A program made the position numbers and the translations under genes. From assembly GCA_027074805.1 (NCBI GenBank), contig JALTCK010000071.1, positions 1-7,542 on the forward strand: a DNA stretch of 7,542 bases. Direction: 5' to 3'. The notes under the pieces were generated by a model. It was not told the DNA's origin. It saw only the letters and a list, made by a program, of their open reading frames with translations, and did no database searches. Below are positions 1-5,310 of the stretch, one piece after another. The stretch comes from Thermococcus sp. (GTDB lineage Archaea; Methanobacteriota_B; Thermococci; Thermococcales; Thermococcaceae). The first letter of the stretch is position 1. Each line of letters opens with the position of its first letter.

Positions 1-726
1 GTCGAAGACATCTCCGTGAATAACGAGACTGGAATCAAGTTTCTTTGATGCATACTCGGCTCTCCTCTCGTCTTTTTCAACAAGCTTGACGTTGTACCCC
101 TTATTGGATAGCATTTCAGTGAGTAGGATTCCAGTCTCACTCCCGCCCATTATCAGGACGTTCTCCGGCCTCCTAACTTTGTACGCTTTCCTTATTTCCT
201 CGAGCGTTCCAACCACGAGTTTCCTCCCCTTGACTTCGACTCCCCACATGGTTTCGGGAGCCGAGAGAGCCTCTCCAACGTAGATGTTACCATACACTTT
301 TCTCAGGAACCTTATCTCTGGGTAGTCAACAACGTTTATTATACTCCTAGCAACGAGCGGCACGGCGCACACCATTATATCGACACCAAGCGCCTCCCTC
401 CCGTGCCCCCACACCCGCAGGTAGTCCATATTCTTGACACGGGCTATGGTTTTTGGATTTGAGAGGGTCTTCGAGAGGGAGCAAACGATTATGTTAACGT
501 TGTCGTTGCTGGTCGTGGCTATTACGTAGTCGGCCTCTCTTACACCCGCCTCCCCAAGCGTTTCTGGAACCGTTCCATCACCCTCCACAGTAAGAACATC
601 GAGGGAATACTGGAGTTCCTCAATAGCCTTTCCGTTAATATCCACGACAATAACCTCGTGCCTCCTCGAGAGATGCTCCGCAACACGTCTTCCAACCCGA
701 CCAGCACCGACGACGATTACCTTCAT
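1..726 (-). CDS. trkA: TrkA-type potassium uptake/channel regulator, 3' end outside window
   Basis: The reading frame opens at an ATG (724-726) and stays open for 242 codons to the left edge, so the C-terminus is missing. Residues 1-30 form a Rossmann start with G7-A-G-R-V-G12 and an acidic residue (D29) ending the second strand, as in the NAD(H)-binding RCK/TrkA_N domain. A second glycine-rich start (M193-G-G-S-E-T-G199) followed by a strand ending in VEKD (216-219) shows a second RCK_N domain from about residue 188. Residues 135-185 between them fit a TrkA_C-like domain. Two tandem RCK units is the classical TrkA layout of roughly 440 residues. The family binds nucleotides at the inner face of the membrane and gates Trk/Ktr-type K+ transporters. 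The gene lies 31 bp behind the phosphoesterase in the same direction, and its start has only a weak GGGAT-like binding site, which suggests co-transcription. No partner TrkH/TrkG is visible here. Family assignment is firm; the transported ion is inferred from the family. Confidence 0.9.
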   Translation of the reverse strand, partial: MKVIVVGAGRVGRRVAEHLSRRHEVIVVDINGKAIEELQYSLDVLTVEGDGTVPETLGEAGVREADYVIATTSNDNVNIIVCSLSKTLSNPKTIARVKNMDYLRVWGHGREALGVDIMVCAVPLVARSIINVVDYPEIRFLRKVYGNIYVGEALSAPETMWGVEVKGRKLVVGTLEEIRKAYKVRRPENVLIMGGSETGILLTEMLSNKGYNVKLVEKDERRAEYASKKLDSSLVIHGDVFD

Positions 727-757
727 TGTTATCCCAGTTTATTACGCTGAAAAAACT

Positions 758-1402
758 TTAAAGGTTGATGGTTCCAATGTAAACCCCCTCAGGTAGAAAA
801 AGCTCGACACTCCTGATCCCCCTAAGGAAGGGCACCATTCTCACGCCTTCCCTAACGTCAAAACCCTCGATGTAGGGGTTTATCGTTGGGAGGACGAGGA
901 ATTTCCCCGCTCGCATGAACACCTTCGCCTTCCTCGAGACGCCCCCACGGACTATAGAGTACGTCGGATGAACGTGACCCAGATAGGCCTCTTCGAACTC
1001 AACATCCGGCAGTTTAGTGTGTCCGTGGAGGAAAAGCTTCCCGTCCAGGAGAAAATGCTCCACAACACTCACATTGGGGAAAGACTCAGCCACCTCCTCT
1101 ATCCTCCCATCGTGATTGCCCTTTGTGAGTACGACTTCCATTTCCCTGAGCTCGGAGAAAAACCCCATGAGAAAGCGCTTGAGAGTGAAACTCATGCCCA
1201 GCGGCTCCTTCAAGTCCCCGAGTATCACAAGAAGATCGGGGTCAAGCTCGTTGATGAAAGAAGCGAGCCTCTCCTCAAAACCCGTCCTTATCCGCACCCC
1301 CCTCGATATCTCAAAGCCGATGTGAGGGTCGGCTATGAGAACAACCCGGCCGAGAGAACTCTTAAACTCCAGATAAAGGTTTTCAAAAGGGAAGGGGGAC
1401 AT
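758..1402 (-). CDS. Calcineurin-like metallophosphoesterase, archaeal SbcD-related/PdeM-like
   Basis: This 214-residue protein carries the full metallophosphoesterase motif series: D25-P-H27, G62-D63, G96-N-H-D99, H126-G-H128 and G142-H-V-H145. These ligands hold two metal ions in the active site. Length and compactness match the small archaeal SbcD-related group (COG1407, similar to bacterial PdeM) and not full-length Mre11, because the DNA-capping domain is absent. The group is thought to cleave phosphodiesters or nucleic acid, but the substrate here is unknown. The ATG at 1400-1402 is preceded by AGGTGG with T-rich spacing, and that binding site lies inside an inverted repeat (see 1407-1422). 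It sits 26 bp after L41e and 31 bp before trkA, all in one direction, so it is probably the middle gene of a three-gene transcript. A large open frame on the opposite strand here is a shadow. Confidence 0.88.
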   Translation of the reverse strand: MSPFPFENLYLEFKSSLGRVVLIADPHIGFEISRGVRIRTGFEERLASFINELDPDLLVILGDLKEPLGMSFTLKRFLMGFFSELREMEVVLTKGNHDGRIEEVAESFPNVSVVEHFLLDGKLFLHGHTKLPDVEFEEAYLGHVHPTYSIVRGGVSRKAKVFMRAGKFLVLPTINPYIEGFDVREGVRMVPFLRGIRSVELFLPEGVYIGTINL

Positions 1403-1406
1403 AAAA

Positions 1407-1422
1407 CCACCTTAAAAGGTGG
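1407..1422 (-). promoter_or_regulatory. Perfect inverted repeat covering the phosphoesterase ribosome binding site
   Basis: In the minus-strand transcript, CCACCTT is followed after two bases by its exact complement AAGGTGG. This gives a hairpin of about 6 bp with a 4-base loop, and the 3' arm contains the only good Shine-Dalgarno sequence for the phosphoesterase. The arm is followed at once by TTTT and the ATG. The hairpin could hide the binding site, or with its T-run act as a weak terminator/attenuator that lowers read-through from L41e. It could also be a chance by-product of a GGTGG site. The function is inference. Confidence 0.4.
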
Positions 1423-1428
1423 AAGGAA

Positions 1429-1542
1429 TCAGATAAGACCGCGCTCCTTCCTGCGTTGCTTCTTCAGGCGCCTGATCCTCTTCTTTATCCACTTCCACCT
1501 CATCCTTCCCTTCTTCTTCCACTTCCTTGGTCTGCGCTTCAT
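1429..1542 (-). CDS. rpl41e: Large-subunit ribosomal protein L41e (eL41)
   Basis: A 37-residue frame, easy to miss because of its size, reads M-K-R-R-P-R-K-W-K-K-K-G-R and ends R-K-E-R-G-L-I. About half of its residues are Arg or Lys, with three tryptophans (8, 16 and 18) in a single continuous helix-like stretch. This is the typical composition and length of archaeal eL41, a tiny helix at the interface between ribosomal subunits. The start at 1540-1542 is set by a very strong GGGGTGAT binding site just upstream. An in-frame ATG two codons earlier overlaps that site and is a poorer choice. It has its own BRE/TATA promoter (1589-1604) and is probably the first gene of the transcript that continues into the phosphoesterase and trkA. 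Recognition is from memory of the family, but composition, length and the binding site agree. Confidence 0.93.
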   Translation of the reverse strand: MKRRPRKWKKKGRMRWKWIKKRIRRLKKQRRKERGLI

Positions 1543-1588
1543 GATCATCACCCCTGATTTTTCTCTCCAGCCATAGCTCCAGAAGTTC

Positions 1589-1604
1589 CTTTTTAAGCTT
1601 TTCG
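1589..1604 (-). promoter_or_regulatory. BRE/TATA promoter of the L41e transcript
   Basis: On the minus strand CGAAAA (purine-rich BRE) runs directly into GCTTAAAAAG (TATA). Counting about 25-27 bases downstream puts the transcription start near 1567, giving a leader of about 25 bases that contains the GGGGTGAT site of L41e. A second, poorer candidate (CCTTTTAAGT, 1611-1620) lies about 20 bp further upstream. Confidence 0.6.
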
Positions 1605-1853
1605 TGGGAAACTTAAAAGGCTTGACACACCTTAAAACCCTGAGAAAACCCTCCTTTGCATGAATTAAAACTCCAACACCGGGGTTAAGCCCTCCAAAAT
1701 TTTCGTCATTTTAAAGCGATTTAAAGCCAGAAATCCAGTTAAACTTCGTCCAAAAGATGAATGCGTTATTTAAACTATAGCAATACTTAGAAGCGCCGTT
1801 CCAAACGAAATTTAGACTGAAAAACACATTTAGAGAAACGTTAATTCCCACAG

Positions 1854-1877
1854 TTATAACCGCTAAGCTTATCTAAA
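1854..1877 (+). promoter_or_regulatory. Probable TATA region of the nitrilase gene
   Basis: Two TATA-like stretches lie ahead of the nitrilase: TTATAA (1854-1859) and TTATCTAAA (1869-1877). The first would start transcription near 1882 and leave a leader of about 24 bases containing GGGGTGA (1895-1901). The second would start it close to the binding site itself. I favour the first on spacing, but both are plausible. Confidence 0.45.
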
Positions 1878-1905
1878 CCCCACGACTATTAATGGGGGTG
1901 AGAAC

Positions 1906-2700
1906 ATGAAGGTCGCCTACGTACAGATGGAACCGGCCTTCCTCAAGCCGGAAAAGAACTATTCCAGGGCTGAAAAGCTTGTAAAAGAGGCAGCCGAAAA
2001 AGGGGCGAAGCTTGCAGTTCTTCCTGAACTCTTTGACACCGGCTACAACTTCGAGAACAGGGAAGAAGTCGAGGCAGTTGCTTCCCAGATTCCAGACGGT
2101 CCAACAACGGAATTCCTGATCGAACTAGCAAAGGAGCTGGACATCTTCATCGTAGCGGGAACGGCAGAGAAGGACGAGAAAGGTAGACTCTACAACTCGG
2201 CCGTACTTGTCGGACCCATGGGCATGGGTTACATTGGAAAATACCGGAAAATCCACCTGTTTTACAGAGAGAAACTATTCTTCCAGCCGGGAGACCTGGG
2301 CTTTCACGTCTTCAACATAGGAATAGCAAAAGTAGGTTTGATGATATGCTTCGACTGGTTCTTTCCGGAAAGCGCGAGAACCCTTGCCCTTAAGGGTGCA
2401 GAGATAATAGCCCACCCAAGCAACCTCGTCATGCCATACGCTCCAAGGGCAATGCCGATAAGAGCCCTGGAGAACCGCGTTTACACGATAACCGCAAACA
2501 GGATAGGCGAGGAGAGAGGCCTTAAGTTCATAGGCAAGAGCACGATAGCCTCACCAAAGGCCGAAGTTTTGGCCCTAGGGAGCGAGGATCAGGAGGAAAT
2601 CGCTGTAGTCAATGTAGACCTCGAACTCGCCAGGGAGAAGAGGATAAACGAAATGAACGACATCCTAAAGGACAGACGGCCGAAGCACTACCTCATTTGA
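1906..2700 (+). CDS. Nitrilase-superfamily carbon-nitrogen hydrolase, PaNit-like
   Basis: This 264-residue enzyme has the complete nitrilase-superfamily Glu-Lys-Cys triad: E41 in LPELFDTGY, K115 in YRKIHLF, and C148 in MICFDWFFPE. These line up with E42, K113 and C146 of the characterised Pyrococcus abyssi nitrilase once three extra residues in the loops are allowed for. Sequence around all three is nearly the same as I recall for that protein. The family hydrolyses nitriles or amides to a carboxylate and ammonia through a cysteine thioester, as a soluble dimer. The P. abyssi enzyme prefers small aliphatic dinitriles; the natural substrate is unknown and could be an omega-amide. The ATG is fixed by GGTGA at 1897-1901. 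It has its own promoter and no partner gene, and its 3' end overlaps the convergent methyltransferase by 8 bp. Full length and intact. Confidence 0.94.
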   Translation: MKVAYVQMEPAFLKPEKNYSRAEKLVKEAAEKGAKLAVLPELFDTGYNFENREEVEAVASQIPDGPTTEFLIELAKELDIFIVAGTAEKDEKGRLYNSAVLVGPMGMGYIGKYRKIHLFYREKLFFQPGDLGFHVFNIGIAKVGLMICFDWFFPESARTLALKGAEIIAHPSNLVMPYAPRAMPIRALENRVYTITANRIGEERGLKFIGKSTIASPKAEVLALGSEDQEEIAVVNVDLELAREKRINEMNDILKDRRPKHYLI

Positions 2701-3466
2701 AAGGCTTCGCTAGATGAACGATATCTCCGACGCTAACTATCCCGTGCCGCTCCCTCTTTATTATCCTCGCCTCCTCAAAGAGAGCCTTTCCGATGCCGGC
2801 CAAGCCAGCTAAATCCCAGTACCTCGTCTCAATCTCCCCAACCTTCTCCCATCCTGGAATCTTGTAATAGCCCCTTCTGATAACGCCCCTTGTTGGGTCG
2901 TAACCCTCATCCAGCGAGACTATCGTGTAACCCTCACCACGTGCCTCCAAGACGATCTCCCTGTAACCCCTCCGGTAGAAGAAGGTTCCAAAACGGTCAG
3001 TCTCCTCGAGCATGAAGACCCCATGAGGCTCAAGAACCCTCGCAACGTTTCTGAAAAGTTCCGCGGCCTGGAAAGGGTCAAAGTGTGGCATCGTGTATCC
3101 GAATAGAAGTGCCACGTCGAACTTTCCAAGCTTTGTCAGGTCATCCAGGCAGTCCATCACCGCCCCAGAAACGTCAGTCTCACTAGAAAGCCACTCCTCC
3201 ACCCTTACGAGATCCTCCTTTCTCTTGTCAACGATTACAAGCTTGGACTCATACCCCCACTCCCTCAGCGCCTCCACGAGGGCCGCGCCAGCCAGGCCTG
3301 TTCCAGCGCACAAGTCCAGTATCTTCACCTTTCTCCCATAGGGGATCAGCTCCTCCTTGAAGGCCCAGCTGAAGAAGGATTGAGCGCCGATGAAGCGCCG
3401 CTGAGCCCTCTCACTGTTCGGGTCTATGCTGGAACGAAGATAACCGTAAAGCTCCTCCAGTGACAT
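2693..3466 (-). CDS. Class I SAM-dependent methyltransferase, substrate unknown
   Basis: The protein has 257 residues from the preferred start. Motif I is clear (I49-L-D-L-C-A-G-T-G57), with the acidic residue after the second strand at D80 (LVIVDK), an acidic-loop region at 104-109, and a motif IV/VI-type region F117-D-V-A-L-L-F-G followed by VLEPHGVFMLEE (144-155). This is a typical Rossmann-fold class I methyltransferase of the Methyltransf_11/25 type. Nothing in the C-terminal half (about 160-257, rich in Arg, Tyr and Gly) identifies the substrate. A longer ATG at 3478 would add four residues (MGGC) but has no binding site. The ATG at 3464-3466 has GGGTGG seven bases upstream, and the predicted transcription start near 3475 would exclude the longer form. 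It is divergent from the membrane-protein operon across a shared control region, and its 3' end overlaps the nitrilase. Confidence 0.85.
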   Translation of the reverse strand: MSLEELYGYLRSSIDPNSERAQRRFIGAQSFFSWAFKEELIPYGRKVKILDLCAGTGLAGAALVEALREWGYESKLVIVDKRKEDLVRVEEWLSSETDVSGAVMDCLDDLTKLGKFDVALLFGYTMPHFDPFQAAELFRNVARVLEPHGVFMLEETDRFGTFFYRRGYREIVLEARGEGYTIVSLDEGYDPTRGVIRRGYYKIPGWEKVGEIETRYWDLAGLAGIGKALFEEARIIKRERHGIVSVGDIVHLAKPFK

Positions 3467-3495
3467 GCAACCACCCATGGGGGTGAGGAATGAAG

Positions 3496-3506
3496 TTATT
3501 TAAATC
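3496..3506 (-). promoter_or_regulatory. TATA box of the methyltransferase
   Basis: On the minus strand GATTTAAATAA is a good TATA element about 35 bp before the preferred methyltransferase ATG. It predicts transcription start near 3475 and thus a very short leader that starts at the GGGTGG binding site. Its centre is only about 20 bp from the TATA box of the opposite operon, so the two promoters probably compete. Confidence 0.55.
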
Positions 3507-3510
3507 CATC

Positions 3511-3526
3511 GAAAGGCTTAAATATT
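3511..3526 (+). promoter_or_regulatory. BRE/TATA promoter of the three-gene membrane-protein operon
   Basis: GAAAGG (BRE-like, 3511-3516) is followed directly by CTTAAATATT (TATA, 3517-3526). Transcription would start near 3545-3548, inside the palindrome at 3527-3550, leaving a leader of about 13-15 bases with GGTGAG (3551-3556) before the ATG at 3560. Confidence 0.65.
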
Positions 3527-3550
3527 TTGTCAACTTACATAGGTTGACAA
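3527..3550. promoter_or_regulatory. Perfect palindrome TTGTCAAC-N8-GTTGACAA, candidate operator
   Basis: Two exact 8-base arms separated by 8 bases give half-site centres 16 bp apart, which fits a dimeric helix-turn-helix protein roughly one and a half turns apart. The element begins directly after the plus-strand TATA box and covers the predicted start of the operon, the usual position for an archaeal repressor site. It also lies upstream of the divergent methyltransferase TATA, where a bound protein could activate or leave it unaffected. The HTH protein encoded at the end of the operon (4918-5310) is the obvious candidate binder, by inference only. The half-site TTGTCAAC occurs once more nearby (about 3225, inside the methyltransferase gene) without a partner arm. 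Confidence 0.65.
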
Positions 3551-3559
3551 GGTGAGAGG

Positions 3560-4237
3560 ATGAGAACTGGGACTGGAAGGGATTATAACCTGATTGTATT
3601 CATCGCCCTGGTACTTTTTACCGCGGGTGTTGTCTTTGAGAGTGAGACGTTGCTACTCTCTTTCTTCCTGATTATCATGGTTGCACCCGTATTCTTTCAT
3701 GGAAGGGAGGTCAGGATTCAGGGAGAAAAGATCGTGTTGGAGTGGGGGCTACTGTTCAAACGTCATGTTGAGATACTGCCCAGTAAGGTTGTGGACGTTA
3801 TCGATGCTTCCTCAACCCGGTATCTCATCCTTGCAAGGTACCTGCCCGAGATCCTCCTCGTTCCACTCGGTATGATTACTGGAGGGGTGGCAATATTTTT
3901 CACAAGCCAATACAGGTGGGTGGGTCTCGGCTGGATGTTTATTGGAACCATTGAACTCGTGGCATATACAGTACCTGAAAGAAAGAGGGCCGCTTTGATT
4001 ATGACATTCACCACGATTCTTTTTTCACTTCTCGCCGGTATTCTAAAAACCTCTCTTATGGCGCCTTTCCTTGTGGCTGGAGTTCTGGCGGCCGCTCTTG
4101 TCTGGAAAGCCGGCCCCATGGTAATGAACACGATTTTCTTGGTAACAGAACGCGAAGTTTACCTGCTAAGGTATGAGTCAAAGGACGAAGTGAAAAGCCT
4201 TCTCTCTGTTATGGGTGGTGGGAATGCGGCTGAGTAG
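3560..4237 (+). CDS. Multi-spanning membrane protein of unknown function, paralogue A
   Basis: I do not recognise a named family for this 225-residue protein. Hydrophobic segments at about 11-26, 31-46, 97-114, 120-137, 144-162 and 168-183 suggest six membrane spans. Between spans 2 and 3 is a soluble, strand-rich stretch (50-92: VRIQGEKIVLEWG, then KRHVEILPSKVVDVID). After the last span is another short strand-rich tail (190-218: NTIFLVTEREVYLLRY). The middle stretch recalls bacterial PH-like (bPH) membrane proteins, in which 'I.L..G' is followed by a basic strand and 'P...I..V', but the match is only visual. The next gene has the same order of parts and aligned residues in both soluble regions, so the two are tandem paralogues. 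The start is set by GGTGAG at 3551-3556. The last 14 bases overlap the next gene, which implies coupled translation and perhaps a hetero-oligomer. Confidence 0.8.
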   Translation: MRTGTGRDYNLIVFIALVLFTAGVVFESETLLLSFFLIIMVAPVFFHGREVRIQGEKIVLEWGLLFKRHVEILPSKVVDVIDASSTRYLILARYLPEILLVPLGMITGGVAIFFTSQYRWVGLGWMFIGTIELVAYTVPERKRAALIMTFTTILFSLLAGILKTSLMAPFLVAGVLAAALVWKAGPMVMNTIFLVTEREVYLLRYESKDEVKSLLSVMGGGNAAE

Positions 4238-4925
4238 AACCGCACCCCTCCCAGTCCGAGGAATCCCGCTGGTGCTTTTCGCTGTATCCCTCTCTGGGAT
4301 AACGGTGGCCACTTACCTGGACAGAATAATTCCCATCCCATGGGAAACAGCATTCGTGCTCCTCCTTATACTCTCTCAAGGCTCAGCGGTCGAGGTACGG
4401 GGCGACAATATCGTCCTCATCTACGGCTTCGGTATCCTGAAGCAAAGGCTACCACTCGACTCCATTAATGAACTCTCCCTCCTCTCAAGGCTCGAGTACG
4501 GAACGATACTGAGACACTTCAAGGCTTACGCCCTCACTTGGCTGGCAATAGTTCTATGGCTCCTCTTTGACTTCTTAGCTCTAAAAGCTGCTGGAAATCC
4601 AATCCGCCTCTACATGGATCTCTTCATCATCATGACATCCCTACTCTTCTTCCTCTCGCTGAGCGTTTCCAGGAAGCACAGGGAAATCCTGAAATGGGTT
4701 GTGATAGCCTCCTCAATCTTTATGTTCACCTATCCCTATCAGGAATGGGGCTTAAGGGCACTCTTTCCGGCCTTCATCTTCGTGCTCCTCGCGACCCTCA
4801 TCGTTCGGGCTTTTCAGAATTCAGACTTCATACTCTTAATTGTCCGGGGAAACTCTTATCTGCTCTCATCTGAAAAACCCGAAGAGGGGTTAAAACGAAT
4901 CCAGGAGGCCATTAGGCATGCTTAA
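4224..4925 (+). CDS. Multi-spanning membrane protein of unknown function, paralogue B
   Basis: This 233-residue protein shares its plan with the preceding gene. It has two N-terminal spans (about 13-30 and 39-51), a soluble strand-rich stretch (56-92: VEVRGDNIVLIYG, then LKQRLPLDSINEL), spans at about 102-120, 129-147, 157-170 and 176-196, and a C-terminal strand/helix tail (200-231: DFILLIVRGNSYLLSSEKPEE). Residues V-x-x-x-G-(E/D)-x-I-V-L and Y-L-L in the tail match paralogue A at the same relative positions, but overall identity looks low, so the duplication is old. I chose the ATG at 4224, which has GGTGGTG just upstream at 4214-4220, over the in-frame GTG codons at 4215 and 4218 that lie inside that binding site. 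It overlaps the upstream gene by 14 bases and the downstream HTH gene by 8. The function is unknown. Confidence 0.78.
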   Translation: MRLSRTAPLPVRGIPLVLFAVSLSGITVATYLDRIIPIPWETAFVLLLILSQGSAVEVRGDNIVLIYGFGILKQRLPLDSINELSLLSRLEYGTILRHFKAYALTWLAIVLWLLFDFLALKAAGNPIRLYMDLFIIMTSLLFFLSLSVSRKHREILKWVVIASSIFMFTYPYQEWGLRALFPAFIFVLLATLIVRAFQNSDFILLIVRGNSYLLSSEKPEEGLKRIQEAIRHA

Positions 4926-5310
4926 ACTCCCCGAGGGTATGGAGAGGGTCTGGCTGATGAAGGCTAAGGGGATGCGCGAGGTAGAGATAGCCGAGGCCCT
5001 CGGGGTTTCGAGGCAGGCCGTCAACAAGGCCCTAAAAGACGCAAGGGTAAAGCTCTTCGAGGCGTTCTTTGGACTCTCTGAGGTCTTTTCTTGGGAAATC
5101 ATCAGGGTAAACGCTGAGAAGGGTTTCATGGTCGCGAGGGGAAAGTGCGGGGATAGAAATACCCGAGTTTACGCCTTCTATCTGCCTGGAAAAGGGGTGA
5201 AGGCATTCTTTGGAGAGGAGTTCCCGGAATACATCCTCAAACACGCGGTTGAGGTTGGAATAGCCGACGAAAAAAGCGCGGAAAAACTCGTGAAGGCGCT
5301 TGAGAGCTAG
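4918..5310 (+). CDS. Small helix-turn-helix DNA-binding protein, likely operon regulator
   Basis: This protein has 130 residues. Residues 5-46 form a helix-turn-helix of the sigma-70 region 4/Tfx-like kind: a first helix around ERVWLMKAKGM, then REVEIAEALG, the turn VS, and a recognition helix RQAVNKALKDARVKL. The C-terminal part (about 55-130) is an uncharacterised mixed alpha/beta domain containing VNAEKGFMVARG, RVYAFYLPGKGVKAFF and an acidic-to-basic final helix. It may serve for dimerisation or ligand sensing. It does not show the C-terminal pattern I associate with classical Tfx, so I leave the family open. AGGAGG at 4903-4908 lies nine bases before the ATG, and the gene overlaps paralogue B by 8 bases, which ties its translation to the membrane proteins. 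It is the natural candidate for binding the palindrome at 3527-3550. Its stop codon shares the sequence CTAG with the end of the convergent pseudogene. Confidence 0.8.
   Translation: MLKLPEGMERVWLMKAKGMREVEIAEALGVSRQAVNKALKDARVKLFEAFFGLSEVFSWEIIRVNAEKGFMVARGKCGDRNTRVYAFYLPGKGVKAFFGEEFPEYILKHAVEVGIADEKSAEKLVKALES

Larger units (their letters stand above)
1543..1905. other. Gene-free AT-rich spacer between divergent L41e and nitrilase
   Basis: These 363 bp hold no convincing coding sequence on either strand. The only open stretches are a few codons long. The left end is the L41e leader and promoter; the right end is the nitrilase promoter and leader. The middle (about 1620-1850) is rich in TTTAAA-type tracts, including the direct repeat TTTAAAGC at 1710-1717 and 1720-1727, one helical turn apart. 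I looked for C/D-box and tRNA-like patterns and saw none that were complete. A small untranslated RNA cannot be excluded. Confidence 0.6.

Noticed and set aside
1548..1574. Eight-codon upstream open frame (ATG GCT GGA ...) ending in the L41e binding site
   Set aside because: Its TGA overlaps the L41e start region in a way that suggests coupling, but the predicted transcription start near 1567 would exclude its ATG, and it has no binding site of its own.
968..1576. Open frame of 202 codons on the plus strand
   Set aside because: It lies opposite the phosphoesterase and L41e, which have complete family motifs. Its product is rich in Arg/His/Pro with no recognisable pattern, and no binding site precedes it.
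1750..1822. Possible C/D-box small RNA (GATGA near 1759 and CTGA near 1817)
   Set aside because: The C box matches only in part, no D'/C' pair is visible between them, and no terminal stem flanks the boxes.
3225..3232. Second copy of the half-site TTGTCAAC
   Set aside because: It lies inside the methyltransferase coding sequence (encoding V-D-K) and has no matching second arm at the right distance.
3763..4131. 122-codon open frame on the minus strand within membrane paralogue A
   Set aside because: It is a frame shadow of the plus-strand gene, with no ribosome binding site and no family resemblance.
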